Notes: generated from the letters alone by a model not told the origin. A stretch of 64,000 nucleotides of DNA from Isoetes taiwanensis (GCA_021234155.1 JAJEKV010000032.1:13594283-13658282), one strand, 5' to 3'; positions 11,701 to 23,300 are shown, counted from the stretch's first letter. Translations and numbers: made by a program.

Positions 11701-12725
11701 AGATCTTGCAAATCAAGCAAAGATCTATTCCTCCTTTCAGCTACACCATTTTGTGGATGAGCATAAGGAATGATTAACTGTCTTTCAATACTTTCTTCCA
11801 TAAGAAACTCATCAAAGGCATTAGAAATATATTCACCTCCATTGTCACTTCTCAACTTTTTTATTACTAACCATGTCTGCTTTTCGACTGCTGCTTTGAA
11901 GGCCTTGAACTTGCCAAACACCTCAAATTTGCAGTGCAAAGTATACGCCCAAGTGTACCTACTGAAATCATCAATCAGGGTCAAGAAATACCTCTTTCCA
12001 CCTAGTAAAACATCAGGCATATAGCACAAATCAGAATGCAACATCTCAAGAGGTTGAGTTGCTCGATGAATAGCCTGCTGTGGAAAAGGCTGTTGAGGTT
12101 GCTTTCCGAGATGGCATGCAACACACTCAAGCTTGACACATTTCAGAGAGGGAATACCTGTAACCATCTTGTTCTTGTACAAAGCATGTACAGCAGTGCC
12201 TCCAACATGACCAAAACGAGCATGCCACAGATGCTCAGCAGTCAAGTCAGCACATACAAGACCATGTTCAGTCTTATGAACTGAACCATCAAAGACATAC
12301 AAGCCATTCTGCAGCGTCCACTGTGCCATGAACTGCAGACTTTTCAAGTCAATTCCTTCAAGTGGATCCCTGCCCAGCAGATAGGCTTTGCCATTTCCGA
12401 GAACAATGTGATGGCCTGCTTTATCAAATTCAGCAGCAGACATGATATTAGACTGTAATCCGGGAGCAAACATGACATTCCTCACCTTACTAACTACATC
12501 ATGTCCATACAATTGAAAAGCTACAATTTCCTTTCCTGTGATAGGAAGAGAATATCCATCACCCATCTTCACATCACCTCCAGATCGAGGTTCAAGTTCA
12601 GAAAACACATCTAAATCTCTAGTAAGATGAACCGTGGCTCCTGAGTCCAAAATCCAGTCCTTCTGTAGGGTGCTGGCCGCTACTGCAAGATTCAGATATT
12701 CAGCATCAAAAGTGGCACATGCCAC
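11697..12725 (-). pseudogene. Copia protease and integrase
   Basis: The N-terminal part holds the aspartic protease motif (DWILDSGATVHLTRD). The integrase zinc domain follows (HLWHARFGHV with CVACHLGK), then the catalytic core (MLHSDLCYMP, TLIDDFSRYTW, RSDNGGEY). It lies in the same reading frame as gag, separated by a single TGA just after the gag zinc knuckle. A frameshift at about 11700 separates it from the RT block. The single-stop arrangement could be mutation or stop-codon readthrough. Confidence 0.93.
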
Positions 12726-12779
12726 AGCACTTGTCTTTCCCTTAGAGTTGACTGTTGTGCTTCTCGTATCACTACTCTT

Positions 12780-13529
12780 TCAGCTTTGCTTCTCCTTCTT
12801 ACAATTCGAACTGTAGTGACCCTTTTCACCACAATTCCAGCACTTGAACTCCTTGGATTTCTTACCATCAGACTTCACATTTTCTGACTTCCTAGAGTCT
12901 TTGCTATCAGCAAACTTCTTCTTGGTATCAGCCCGAGATGTAGACACAAAATTAGCATGGTCCACTCTCCCATCCCTTTGCTTCTGCACCAACTCCTCTT
13001 GTTGCAGTAGAATGGTTACTTTGGCTATATCAATCTTCTTCTTGTACCTGATCTTCGAAGAGATAATATCATACGAAGGAGGAAGACCAACCAAGATATC
13101 TTGAATCAGCTTTTTTTCAGACAGCACTCCACCAGCAGCCATGTAATCCAAGCGCCATTGCTTCATCTGAGTAAGGTATGCTGTGACAGATTTGAAATCA
13201 CCTAATTGGGCATGTCGCATTTTCTTCTGGATCAGCATTTGGGTAGCCATAACCTTGCTATCAAGTGACTTCTCCAAATGAGACCACATCTCCTTAAACT
13301 CAGTAAAATGGTTGATTTCATGACCAATTGTCTCTTCAGCTAACATTTTGACAAGAGCACAAGCTTTCTGGTTTATCGTACCAGCATATGCTGACTTGGT
13401 GCTGATAAAGTCTTCATCAAACACTGCTCCCATGTCACTAAATATCAAATAATTCATCATGAACTTCTTCCAAGCATGGTAATTATTATTAGTGAGCTTT
13501 GCATTCTGTGAGAACTTGAATGGATCCAT
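12780..13529 (-). CDS. Copia Gag protein
   Basis: The 249-residue frame starts MDPFKFSQNAKLTNNNYHAW, the usual opening of Copia Gag (UBN2-type capsid domain). It ends with a CCHC zinc knuckle (CWNCGEKGHYSSNC) after a basic linker. It is the best-preserved ORF of the element, with no internal stop. Gag forms the virus-like particle and packages the RNA. The ATG at 13529 lies about 320 bases downstream of the primer binding site. Confidence 0.93.
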   Translation of the reverse strand: MDPFKFSQNAKLTNNNYHAWKKFMMNYLIFSDMGAVFDEDFISTKSAYAGTINQKACALVKMLAEETIGHEINHFTEFKEMWSHLEKSLDSKVMATQMLIQKKMRHAQLGDFKSVTAYLTQMKQWRLDYMAAGGVLSEKKLIQDILVGLPPSYDIISSKIRYKKKIDIAKVTILLQQEELVQKQRDGRVDHANFVSTSRADTKKKFADSKDSRKSENVKSDGKKSKEFKCWNCGEKGHYSSNCKKEKQS

Positions 13530-13861
13530 GAATTTCTCCTACTTTCAGCAGCCAAACAAATGGTTGAGAAAACAAATTCGTCACCAAACAAAGCACCCAC
13601 TAGAAAAGTTGAATCTTGAATTTTGTCGCCAAAAAGATCTTGGAAAACTCGAATCGCACACCAGAACTTGCTGGAAAATCCGAATCTCTCTCCCAAAACA
13701 CTTCCTCCAGGCCAAAAAGCAAGAAACTTCTCCAATGCTGCAAATGAGATTTTCCACCACCAAATCTCAGCCAAAGAACTCCTGGAAACGATGGCCAATC
13801 CAATTTGGATGCTTGTCCAATAGCTTGCTCTATTCTTCCCTCAAGAAAGCGTCTGATACCA

Positions 13862-14210
13862 TGATAGAACTAGTGCAAAACTAGCACAAACCCGCAAGAT
13901 CGACTCAAGAGATAGAATAGAAGAACAAGAATGACTCTATTGAGAAAAGCGATAGGAAATACAATCTCTACTTCTGAGCCTTACATAGTACATAACATAC
14001 AATCAATATATACAACCGGTGAGACTAAGAATAGTAGTCTACCTTTTAACCACCGTCCACTAATTACGGTACTGACTTAGCGTCGGTGCTCAGTGCTGAC
14101 AAAGTGCTGCCTTCTGTACATTTCAGCACCTTCTCAGCACCTGTGTGCTAAGTGCTGAACCACTGCTGTTTCAGCATAGTATGCTTAGTCAGCATATTTA
14201 TATTCCAACA
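13862..14210 (-). repeat. 5' LTR of the Copia element
   Basis: This 349-bp LTR flanks the primer binding site. The LTR internal sequence contains short repeated CAGCAC/GTGCTGA motifs (for example GTGCTCAGTGCTGAC and GTGCTAAGTGCTGAAC), which may be promoter elements. Confidence 0.95.
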
Positions 14211-15369
14211 GAACCAGGGCAAAAAAGAAGACTTATTTGTGAAGAACCCGCTGTTGTGGAAGCAAAGCATGTAAGATGTGTCAATGCAGATGAAATTTTT
14301 CCAGATTTACAACAGATCATGGACGAGCAGTGGGGGCCTAAAGACATACGGGGGTTCAAAGAATCTAGCGTGAAGCCAGAGTGGGCTGAAAACTTCTACA
14401 AGCATTATAGAATTGTTTTTGGTAAGCGGGAGGTCACCAATCGCCATGTACCTGAGTACTTTGCTCGTGCCTTTGCCCTTCAATTAACAGGTAAAAAAGT
14501 AGATTGAGATACATTTAAAGTTTTGGCCAAAGATTTGGCAAAGGAAGGAGCAAAAGAATTTGCTATCATAGAAAAAATTGGGACCTCTAAATCCACATCC
14601 AAGGTTTTTAAATTGCAGCAAGGATTTTACCCTAAGGAAGACCTTCAATTTGCAGAAACTCTGTTGCAGCAGTGCCATGGACAATTAATTAGCAGCTCTT
14701 CCAAGGTTGAAGAACTGAAAAATCAGCAGGCAGAATTACGTGACAACATAAATAAGTTTTCAGGAAGAAAGGACGCACATAAAGAGGACCTAGCACAGAT
14801 TCAACAAGACATTGATAGTGTTCTTGACAACGCTAAGCAGAATAAGAGAGACATCAAGAATGTGCAGCAGGAGGTTGACCTTTTGATGAGGGATAGAACC
14901 AGGAAGAAAGAAATGTTGAAGAGAATTCAGGAACCATTGAAGAAAGTCATTCGGGAAAAGGAGTTAATGTGAAAAGAGGATTGCAGAACTTGAGGAGCCT
15001 CATAAAGTTCAGTTTGAGTGCTTTAGACGGCTTGATGATATACATAAGTACATGATGCATTCTGCAGCGATTCTCTTTCAGCCCAAAACAAGCTTAATGA
15101 TCTCTCCAGCTGAAGAAAAATTCATATCTGTGCATGGATATGCTTTTTGTAGTAATGGCTTTGCTAATAATGAACCTATCCCAGTTGCTCCATGCGAGCA
15201 TTCATTTCATATCTTTTGTTTCTCATATTCTATTTCTGCTAGACTATCCTGCCCCAAAGCATGTAAATGGAACGAAAACATTTCAAAGATCTTGGGTGTA
15301 TACACTGGAGATAAGCAGTATTACATAATTTATATTTAATTTGCCGCACCCAGGATTACTGCAATGTAG

Positions 15370-15371
<2 letters not shown>

Positions 15372-15400
<29 letters not shown>

Positions 15401-16765
15401 AGCAAGATATTTATATTTTATGTGTAAACACATTTATTTATGGCTCCAAAGCCAAATAGCCTAAACAGTTCAGCACGATTTTCCCAAAGTGTAGAGAAAA
15501 GGCCAAAACACCATAATAACAATCCACCTCAATCACGGACCCCAATATAGCTGAAGATGATACCCCTTTTTAGATCCACCACCGAAGATGCAAGGGACAT
15601 GAGCATAGAAGTAGATGCTTCATCCCTCGCCTTAACTTGGCCCATATTCTATCTACGCTCAGAGTACTACTGGGAGAATAACAATCATTTAGAGAATATA
15701 TTCTCACCATCTTCGTGTGAGCACAGATATAAATGCCTCCCCCCTAAACGGGGTGGTCCACATCCACCTCCCTTGCCCATGAAGCTCACTTGGGTTGCAT
15801 CTCCCCTGTGCTCTACCCACCAATCTAGCAAGCAGCAATGAGAGCATGTAGTCCTCCCGTCCAATGTCTCATGGAATCAGTAATTGCAGTACAGTGATTT
15901 TGTGATGCAATTTCCTAAAGTCTACACCTCCTTCCAGCTGGGATGGAAGAGGGCTGACATGAAAGAGAAAACCTCCCTCCAAGTTGCAAGTGCTAAAATC
16001 AGTAACAATCATGGCTAAAACATAAACAAGACCACACTGCCACAAACAACCCAAGCTCTCCACAACCACATAGTATCGCTCAAGCTAAAGCCTGCCATGC
16101 TTGAGGTGCCTCCTTTGTACACCCTTAAGTAACTCCGAAACATTTCACACAAAGGTGACTGCTCAAGAACAAGAAGCTAAATATATCCCAACTCCATTCA
16201 ACCATCAGATAAGCCCCTGCAATAATAGCGCCCTTGGATGCTAGCTGAATAAATCCAGTGCCCTCTTCTTGCTGTACCCACCCTGTAGCGAACAGAACCC
16301 TGAACCCTGCAGCAGTGAACATGGGTAATAGGACTGTACAAAACTCGCTCATGCTTGCCCCAACTAGATACCAATGCAAGAACACTCTACTTTGAAAGAA
16401 AGATCTGTTTCATGTCTAGAATAAAACTCAGCCAACTGATAGTGCCCATACCTTCCCCAAAATGAAAACGAATCAGAATACCCTTGAGTTCCTGAGCTGC
16501 AATGAGTGCAGCATCCCTGACTGCAATGAGTGCAGCCTTCCTGACTACAGTGGGTGCAGCCATCTACCACGCTCCAGCATAACCCTAAACCTGAGAAATC
16601 TGACTAGAAATACACATCAAGAAAGGAGAAGGCATACCACTTTGATTGAGGTTTATCCATGGCTACCCATTCTAGTTAATTCGCAGAAGAAGAAACAAGC
16701 AGCTGTTCTGATCATAAATCCTGCGCTGAAGATCTTCTTCGGAAGCTAAGGCGAGCTCCAAAGAA
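15372..16765 (-). mobile_element. poly(A)-tailed retroposon nested in element 1
   Basis: Element 2 shows the intact sequence (its 51700-51760 region), so the insertion is defined by comparison. It begins with 26 T at 15372-15397, which is a poly(A) tail when read on the minus strand. The short sequence AGAA lies at both junctions (15368-15371 and 16762-16765) and may be a target duplication. No protein family is recognised inside. A three-unit minor repeat (TGCAATGAGTGCAGC type) lies at about 16495-16560. It is probably a reverse-transcribed host or LINE transcript. Confidence 0.7.
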
Positions 16766-17329
16766 ATCCATTTACCTGTAGATTGCTGCACTTAAGGTTT
16801 TGCTAGAACATGTAGGAGGACTGGTTATTTATACTTATAGTTCCATGGCTTGCATGTCATACATATATGTGTTTCTTACATACATGTTGTATATTCACAT
16901 TGTAGGGTCCTAGATGTAGAACGTTAATACATAAAATTAGGAGTTGTGTACTGAGTTTTGTGGCAGAATATTTAGAGGTATGTTATGTAATAGAATTGTC
17001 TGATGTGTATATGTGCAAACATTGGAGCACATTTTATGTACATTACGTGTACATTCCGTGTAGATAAATAGCTGTTTACATGTATATGTACTCAAAGTAC
17101 TTCAATGTAGATCAAAACTAGTAATATGTACTGCAGCAGTACACAACAGAATAGTTAGAGACTGATATCTGACTGTTATGTGCCGATTTATTTTTCGAGC
17201 TTCAAAGTGCCAGAAAAACAACTGAGCAGAAATTACACCACAGATCAGGTGCGCTTGTTTTGAAATTGTTTTGCATTGTGTCGGAAGAAGCAATTTCTTA
17301 TTCTTGGTTCGGTTTTCACAGTTTTGGAG
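16766..17329 (+). other. intron-like spacer of element 1 with many GTACAT/ATGTAC words
   Basis: Non-coding in all frames. It contains repeated ACATGT, GTACAT and ATGTAC words, for example at 16861-16890, 17030-17060 and 17075-17105. The same spacer in element 2 is at about 51310-51710. It ends at a TTTTCACAG acceptor-like site at about 17318. Confidence 0.5.
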
Positions 17330-17920
17330 GTTCCAAAAAAATTGAGGTGCAAGATGTAGCCGAGGGAAATAAAGCAGTGATTGAAGGAAAAAGCAAACTC
17401 ACTATTCCTACGGTGATACAGGTTGAGGAAGCTGGCACTTCAAGTGTGCATGGTGACATTCCAGATTATGATGAACTCGAGAGATTGAGAGAGCAGGCTA
17501 AGGCCACATCTGGAAAAGTAAAGGCAGCAGCAGAAAATGTGACTCCAAAGAAGAAGTCCACGCCTAAAAAGGCACAGAAGAAGAAAATAAAACCAGTAGA
17601 AACATGTAAGAAAGCATTTTATTTCAGGGTACAGCATTTGAGAATCCATGACATCCATGTTTACAGGTCCTAATCAAGAGGAATCTTCCGAGCGTGAAGA
17701 TATAGAGCAGGATACTCTTGACTTTGTGGCAAATCTTGCTTCTAGCATAGTAAAGGAGGTTGAAGTTCATGACAATGAGAAATCCGGAGAGGTTGAAGAT
17801 GAGGATTCAGGACCTAAGAAGAATATGAAAAGTGAGGAAACCGAAAAAGAAGGAAAGGAAATGGATACTGACTTCGAGAAAATAGTATCAGAACAACATA
17901 AGAATGATCTTTACAGGTAA
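17320..17920 (+). pseudogene. element 1 charged linker region preceding the Ulp1-like domain
   Basis: Two exon-like blocks. The first (17320-17605) encodes KKIEVQDVAEGNKAVIEGKS and ends in a lysine-rich segment (TPKKKSTPKKAQKKKIKP) resembling a nuclear localisation signal, followed by a GTAAG donor. The second (about 17668-17917) is strongly acidic (SGEVEDEDSGPKKNMKSEET) and ends at CAGGTAAG. Element 2 has the same two blocks at about 51010-51290 and 50551-50800. Probably the N-terminal or linker part of the protease gene. Confidence 0.6.
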
Positions 17921-18022
17921 GTTGATCTACATATCTTACTTTTTTATTTACATCTAGTATCTAAGTTAAAAACTTTAAAATACTATGGATAGTAGTAGAT
18001 GAATGTAGATGAATTTGTATAA

Positions 18023-19070
18023 ATGTACTGGTCATTGAACCCAGACTGCAGTTCTGAATACAGGCCATATGATGCTTTGCTCAACCGAATGAAGGCAAGG
18101 ATCTTTCCTGGATCTTTGCCTGAAATGGAGTGTTATTTATTTGAACAAGATGTGCTGGACATGGATGTTGGAAAATTTTCCAACCGGCATGTGGATATAT
18201 ATGCCAGGTACTGGACTTTGAACTTATTCATTTGTAGTATAAGTCAAGTTAGTAATTCCATCTTTTTCAACTTGTTATAGGTACCTGCAGCTCTGTGTTC
18301 CTGCAGATAAGAAGGCCGACGTCTGGTTCTTCCCACCGGATAGCTTCATGGAATTTGCAGCACACTGCAAGGCAAGCGAAAAAGATAAATCTATGGCAGC
18401 CTTCGAGCGTGGAAGAAATATTGTAAAGGGAGCTCTTACAGGGATAAATTGGCTCAAGTGCAGATGGATTATGATTCCAAAGCTATGTGCCGAACATACT
18501 GGACATCATACGCCATCTTCAACATGACCCTTACTAAGAGTAAGAACACCATAAATATTCAGATCTTCAATTCTGCCGAGAACGTTGACATTGGCATGGT
18601 TACACTTAAAAGGTATTTTGTATTTCACATCTCCTTTTATTAAAGTATATTGAGTAGATTAGATACCATGTTAGCACCTTTTTTCATTCATTTGCTACAG
18701 AGTTGATCTGGTCTTTTGCAGGCTCCACATCCTCACTATGGCACGTGGTTGTGTTGAGTGTCCCACTTTCTTGAAGCATGGACAAAACCCTTCACCAGTT
18801 GTGAAGATTCATAAGTGTCCATAGCAGAAAGATGGGGATTTATGTGGCCTCTATGTTATAGCTTATATGCAAAAGTTTGTAGACACAATCGTGTGTGGTA
18901 AAACTACCAATGTGACTTTTGTCTTGCAAACAAATGGTTTTCAATACTTAGTATCTAAGTATAGTTGTCACATTTGCAGATTACCCGAAACTGGTTCTTG
19001 CCAAAGTATGTGGAGGATCGTCGTGATGTTCTCTTCGGAGCACTACTTCAGGAGTTAGACCACATTCACA
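18023..19070 (+). pseudogene. Ulp1-like (C48) cysteine protease domain of element 1
   Basis: C48 proteases process SUMO or related modifiers. Exon-like blocks give, in order, FEQDVLDMDVGKFSNRHVD (18140-18210), KKADVWFFPPDSFMEFAAHC (18310-18370), WLKCRWIMIPKLC (18450-18490), a His-containing strand near 18500 (HHT), and INIQIFNSAE where the family normally has an Asp. The catalytic-Cys block is at 18815-18895 (QKDGDLCGLYVIAYMQKFVD). The Gln-to-Cys spacing fits the oxyanion Gln and nucleophile Cys of Ulp1. A TAG replaces a residue just before QKDGD here, and the Asp position is Asn in both copies. Blocks are separated by GT-AG-like introns. Confidence 0.72.
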
Positions 19071-19254
19071 TCGCACCCAAAACCATTAGATCACCTCGTA
19101 CTAGTAAATGTGGTTGAGAAAGCCTATCCCCATTGTCACTGCTAAACACTATTTGATTATAAAATATACATTTTTTCATTGAATTTTAATGAATAAAATT
19201 TCTTTTTATTCAACTCCACCATACTTTATTGATAAATTGCATGTTCTTTCATAG

Positions 19255-19898
19255 CAGGTGTACAGAAAAGGTTGACAGTGTTTGATATCAATAATGTTTT
19301 GGCAAAACAAATACATAGGACTTTAGTAGCAGATAATCAGCTAGTTGGAAACTATGACATAATAGGCAAGAAAGTGTTGTTTTTAAGGCCCCACCTAAAC
19401 GAATTCCTCGAATTTGTATTTGAACACTTTGAAGTAGGAATATGGTCATCAATAGCTCCATGGAACCTATCAAGAGTAGTGGATAAAATCTTCACAATGA
19501 CGCAGATAAGGGACTTAAGATTCACCTTTGATAGAAGCCACTGTTTGGAGCTGCCTTTCCGGATTGCAGCTTCTGAAGAGAAACCTTTGTATCTGAAGCC
19601 AATTGAGTTTATATACAAGAAGTGTATCCAGACAGGAAGAGATGCTTTTCAATCCCAACGAACACCTTCATGGCAAGAAAAAGATGTGGAAGACACAGGT
19701 CTCTTGACACTTTTGAAACCATGGCTAGAGGGTTTGTTGATAGCACCAGACCTGCAACAGTATGTGAAGCAGAACCCTTTACACAATCCAACCGACATAC
19801 TAACAACAGCTGTCTGGAGACAAATGCTTTCAGAGGGCTACAGGGACAGAGATGGCATGTCCAGACTATGGATAAGCTGCAAGAAAGTAACGTACTGA
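19255..19898 (+). pseudogene. FCP1/NIF-type HAD domain of element 1
   Basis: A 208-residue frame begins after an AG acceptor. It contains HAD motif I in altered form (TVFDINNVL where DxDxT is usual), then FLRPHLNEFLEFVFEHFEVG, the motif II-like strand IWSSIAPWNLSRV, and FTFDRSHCLELPF. This is the order of TFIIF-interacting CTD phosphatase (FCP1) domains, and plant relatives often read DLNG at motif I. The motif III/IV region is disrupted by a frame change near 19620, where LFNPNE- and PPSW-type residues are readable in the sister copy. The second catalytic Asp is absent, so a binding rather than a phosphatase role is possible. Confidence 0.72.
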
Positions 19899-19899
19899 A

Positions 19900-20372
19900 A
19901 CAACAGAAAAGTATATACTGGCTTCACATCGGTTGTGACCAGATTTTGAATGTAATTTAATGTTAACATAAAACATGAACAATAGACTTGTATATATTGG
20001 CTTCATATTTCCTATGACCAGGTTGTATATCTTGTGATATCTAATACAAGAGTTTTTGTCTCCATACGTCGATCTACATGTTGCATTTTCTGCTTTGTTT
20101 CATGAATCAAAAGAAAAGCTATTGATATCCTTTATAACAGAACAAGTTCGCAGAATAGTTTAACTTCTTGATGCAACAATTGATGAACATTTTGTACTTT
20201 CTGATTTACATTGTGCTTGGAAACAGAAGATATTGTGTGATACTGAAATTGAGGTATAAAAATGCACTTCAGACTAATAAGTAAATAAGAAAAAACTTGC
20301 AGCAATCGACTAGTTTTCTCAATATAACAGAAGATGATGGCAAATATGAAAGTTCCTTTATACAGAACTTAG
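19900..20372. other. convergent spacer between the two gene modules of element 1
   Basis: No ORF is supported. The sequence is AT-rich and corresponds to 47890-48560 in element 2. It separates the plus-strand protease/HAD module from the minus-strand transposase module, so it should hold the polyadenylation signals of both. Confidence 0.5.
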
Positions 20373-23300
20373 TCATATGCACTCAACAATCTCAGGTAGG
20401 CTTGATATAAGCATGTCATGCACCTCTCGTGTGATCATATATGTTGTACGTGCCCCCTTCAACTTATGCTTGACCTGCTTCATGGTGAACTTTGCTCCAA
20501 TTACAGATTCAGCTGGTACCAATACTATTTTGTCATCCAACAACTTGTACTTGTGGTTTGTGCCTTGTAGCAGTGATAATAATGACTAGCTATAACCCTG
20601 TCACCAGCAAGCATTCTATTTCCATAGTCGTCAATCACATCTTCCTGAAGAATATGCATCTCCTTCACGCATAGAAGGACGAAGTATGGAACATCTTCAT
20701 GATTCCCTGGAGCAGTAAAAGATGCAAATATATCTCCAATTTGGAGTACTTCGGATAGTTCTTGCTCATCAGCTGCATAAAAACCAACTAGCTCTTCTTG
20801 TTCGTCAACCTGGGCTGAACTAGGCTCTAGTTTGTGCAGCTTTCACACACCACAATGCTGGAGATTCTCACATTCTCCCCATCTGAAATTCAAGCAACCA
20901 TTGCAAAAACATGACAGGGATCTATACATGACAAGTGTTGGGTCAGCTGGATTAATAGCAGACACACAATGTATAGCTAGAGTACCATGCAATGTCTTAC
21001 AAGCTGAACGAGGGTCCCTGTTAATGTCTTCTACCATGACCTCCCATATGACTCTGTCCATTTTGCACTTCTTTTGTCTGAGCAAACTGCAAGTAGAGTT
21101 GGCACCCAAAATTGGAACACCATTCTCTTTCCCTTGCTCGTCTGCAAGAAACCTTTTCTCCAAAACAGCATTCCATCATGTTCTCCTTTCCCATGGCCTG
21201 AGCCAAAATAATTCCACTACATCCTAATTCTATACCTGTTATAATAATGGGCCACATTCAAATAAAAGGCTCGAGAACATTTAAACTGAGCAGCACACCC
21301 ATCAGACCACATGACATGGTATTTGATGTGGCCAAAACCTTTTTGCATCATCCAAATATGGTGCTTCTTGAGTGCAGCCTGAACAAAGAAAGCATCATGC
21401 TTCATTATATCGGAAACATACAAATGAACAGTTTTTTTCAGCTCGCCATTGACTTTCATCATGGTATATGCACCAGAATAGTTATCTGGTCATTGTTCCA
21501 ATGCTCGGACTGAACCTCCCTGAATGGCTGCAAAGTGTAGCTCTCTGCAAAGTCCATTACTGACAAAACAGAATCATCCCTCAAATTTTGCACTGATTTT
21601 TTGAATTGTTTACTCTGTTAACTTGCTGAAAAGTTGTGAATAGTGAACTTTGTAAGGTGATGAAATATCTTGTCAAGCAATGTACCTGGACTCCCGCTTT
21701 CAGTAACAAGCTTCAGCCTCCTTGAAGTGCTAGCTTTGGAAGGTTCGTTCACGTACTTGTAAACTTGCCATTCAATGTTCTCATTCTGCGACTCTTTCTC
21801 AGTAGGACGGATTTGAATATTTTCAGTGCCACAACTCTGGCACTCTCCCTTGACACAGTCCAAACTATGCCACTCTACGCCTTCCTTGTCACAGACCGTA
21901 GCTCTCCACATAGCGCTAACATTTTGAAATATTTTAGAAGGAGCTTGGCAGACGCCATTGTTCTCATCTGCTACACAAACACCACAAGAACATGTATAAT
22001 TGGCATGAAATTTGGTTCTTAGGACGCTAAATGCTTTTCTGTATAGCTCGGCTTGTTCATGCTTCACGCAACAGCATGTGTTCCTCTCTTTCAACCTTCT
22101 CACACACGTAGGCTTAAGCAGCTCGAACATTCTGATGCTAATCTTCACTTCAGGATGTTCATCTTTGAACATCTCATACAATTCATTCTGCAAGGAAAAA
22201 AGTGGCAGGTATAAGTAAAACATAAATTAAAACTACTTACGAATTCAAAGATGTTGCGAACATTGCATTAGTTCTATGGCAGTTAGACCATGATTTGATA
22301 TACATTCAACTATTATAACACAACATCGTATATATTGTGTACATGATATATATAAATATGTAAAAAATGTACTCCAACGCATTCCAGATGTACATATAAA
22401 ACTCAATATGTAACCAGGTCACACACAGTGTCACTGTGTTACAGATGTATGTATTCAATACCTTTCTTATGGAGGGAAGTACATTTAAATACTTTTATGT
22501 ATTTCCCTATCTTTCAACAGTATCTTGAGATCAGGAAAGCTCAGAGTGTACTAGCATGTACTTGGGAACTACAAAAACCGAGACTATAAAAACACAGCCT
22601 GACTTTCAACGCATTTTCTGCCTTCTGCCACATCGGATGTAATTGGAAGTCATACATCCAAGTACTTTTCCTGTTAAACATAGCTCATTCAGTACCACCA
22701 AGTGTAAAAGTATAATTATTGTAGTTGGATGTACTTCAATGTATATCAGATACATCCCTTGCATGGAATGCAAATAGGATTACTAAACTTATCTAGGGTG
22801 CACAGAAGCTAGCTTCTATCGAGCTTGCAACAAAGAGGATTAAAAGACTTAAAATTGACCTGGGGCATATCCTTTTCTTCTTGACATCCCTGTACTTTGG
22901 AGAAGTTTTTGTGCGGGTTAACCAAAAATCATTTACCAAGTGTTTGGTTGATTCCGGAAGTATATCTGCCCTGGGTTGCCTTCCTGCCAGTGCCCACATG
23001 TTAGCACCTGATAATGACATGCACTTTCTTCTAATTGCAGCTTTTGTAAGGTTTCTTGCTTTGCACTTGAAGAATTCTGGAGGCTACTCCTTTTTGCTTG
23101 AGTTTTCTATTCTCACCAACAATCATTGATAACAGGGAATGCTTAGCTGCTAATTTATCATTGCTATTTGCTTGTTTCACTTCCTGCAAACCTTCACGGA
23201 TATTTTGTAGCATAGTATCCTTCACAATTGCTTGCACTGGATTTCCAATGGCAGGTTCAAAAAGGAAGTGCAGCCTTTCATCCCGAACAGTTTTCATTGC

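Larger units (their letters stand above)
8983..14210 (-). mobile_element. Copia LTR retrotransposon nested in element 1
   Basis: LTRs at 13862-14210 (5' LTR) and 8983-9332 (3' LTR) begin TG and end CA, and the 5-bp target duplication GAACC is at 8978-8982 and 14211-14215. The primer binding site (TGGTATCAGACGC, about 13849-13861) adjoins the 5' LTR and resembles the initiator-Met-tRNA site with one extra base. A polypurine tract (AAGGGAGAG) adjoins the 3' LTR at about 9335-9343. Gene order gag-PR-INT-RT-RH on the minus strand is Copia-type. The LTRs differ at about 16 positions plus one indel, roughly 4-5%, so the insertion is not recent. Confidence 0.97.
8864..15339 (+). pseudogene. element 1 coiled-coil/RING-like protein gene, interrupted
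   Basis: The ATG at 8864 starts MDAFASRKSPRLNKN, a basic N-terminus. The gene is cut at 8982 by the Copia element and resumes at 14211 (RPKRRLICEEP). A conserved domain follows (ADEIFPDLQQIMDEQWGPKD, then YKHYRIVFGKREVTNRH), next a long coiled coil at about 14600-14970, and a RING-like cluster at 15150-15260 (AFCSNGF, VAPCEHSFHIFC, CPKAC). The sister copy in element 2 is continuous across the Copia site. Damage here, besides the Copia insertion, is a TGA at 14505-14507 where element 2 has Trp, and a frameshift near 14970. A RING with coiled coil suggests an E3-ligase-like role in the nucleus; that is inference. Confidence 0.8.

Noticed and set aside
9504-12284. Plus-strand frames within the Copia element
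   Set aside because: They are antisense to the clear minus-strand gag-pol.
20832-22218. Plus-strand frames of 60-131 codons in this stretch
   Set aside because: They are antisense shadows of the transposase exon, which has conserved motifs in all three elements.
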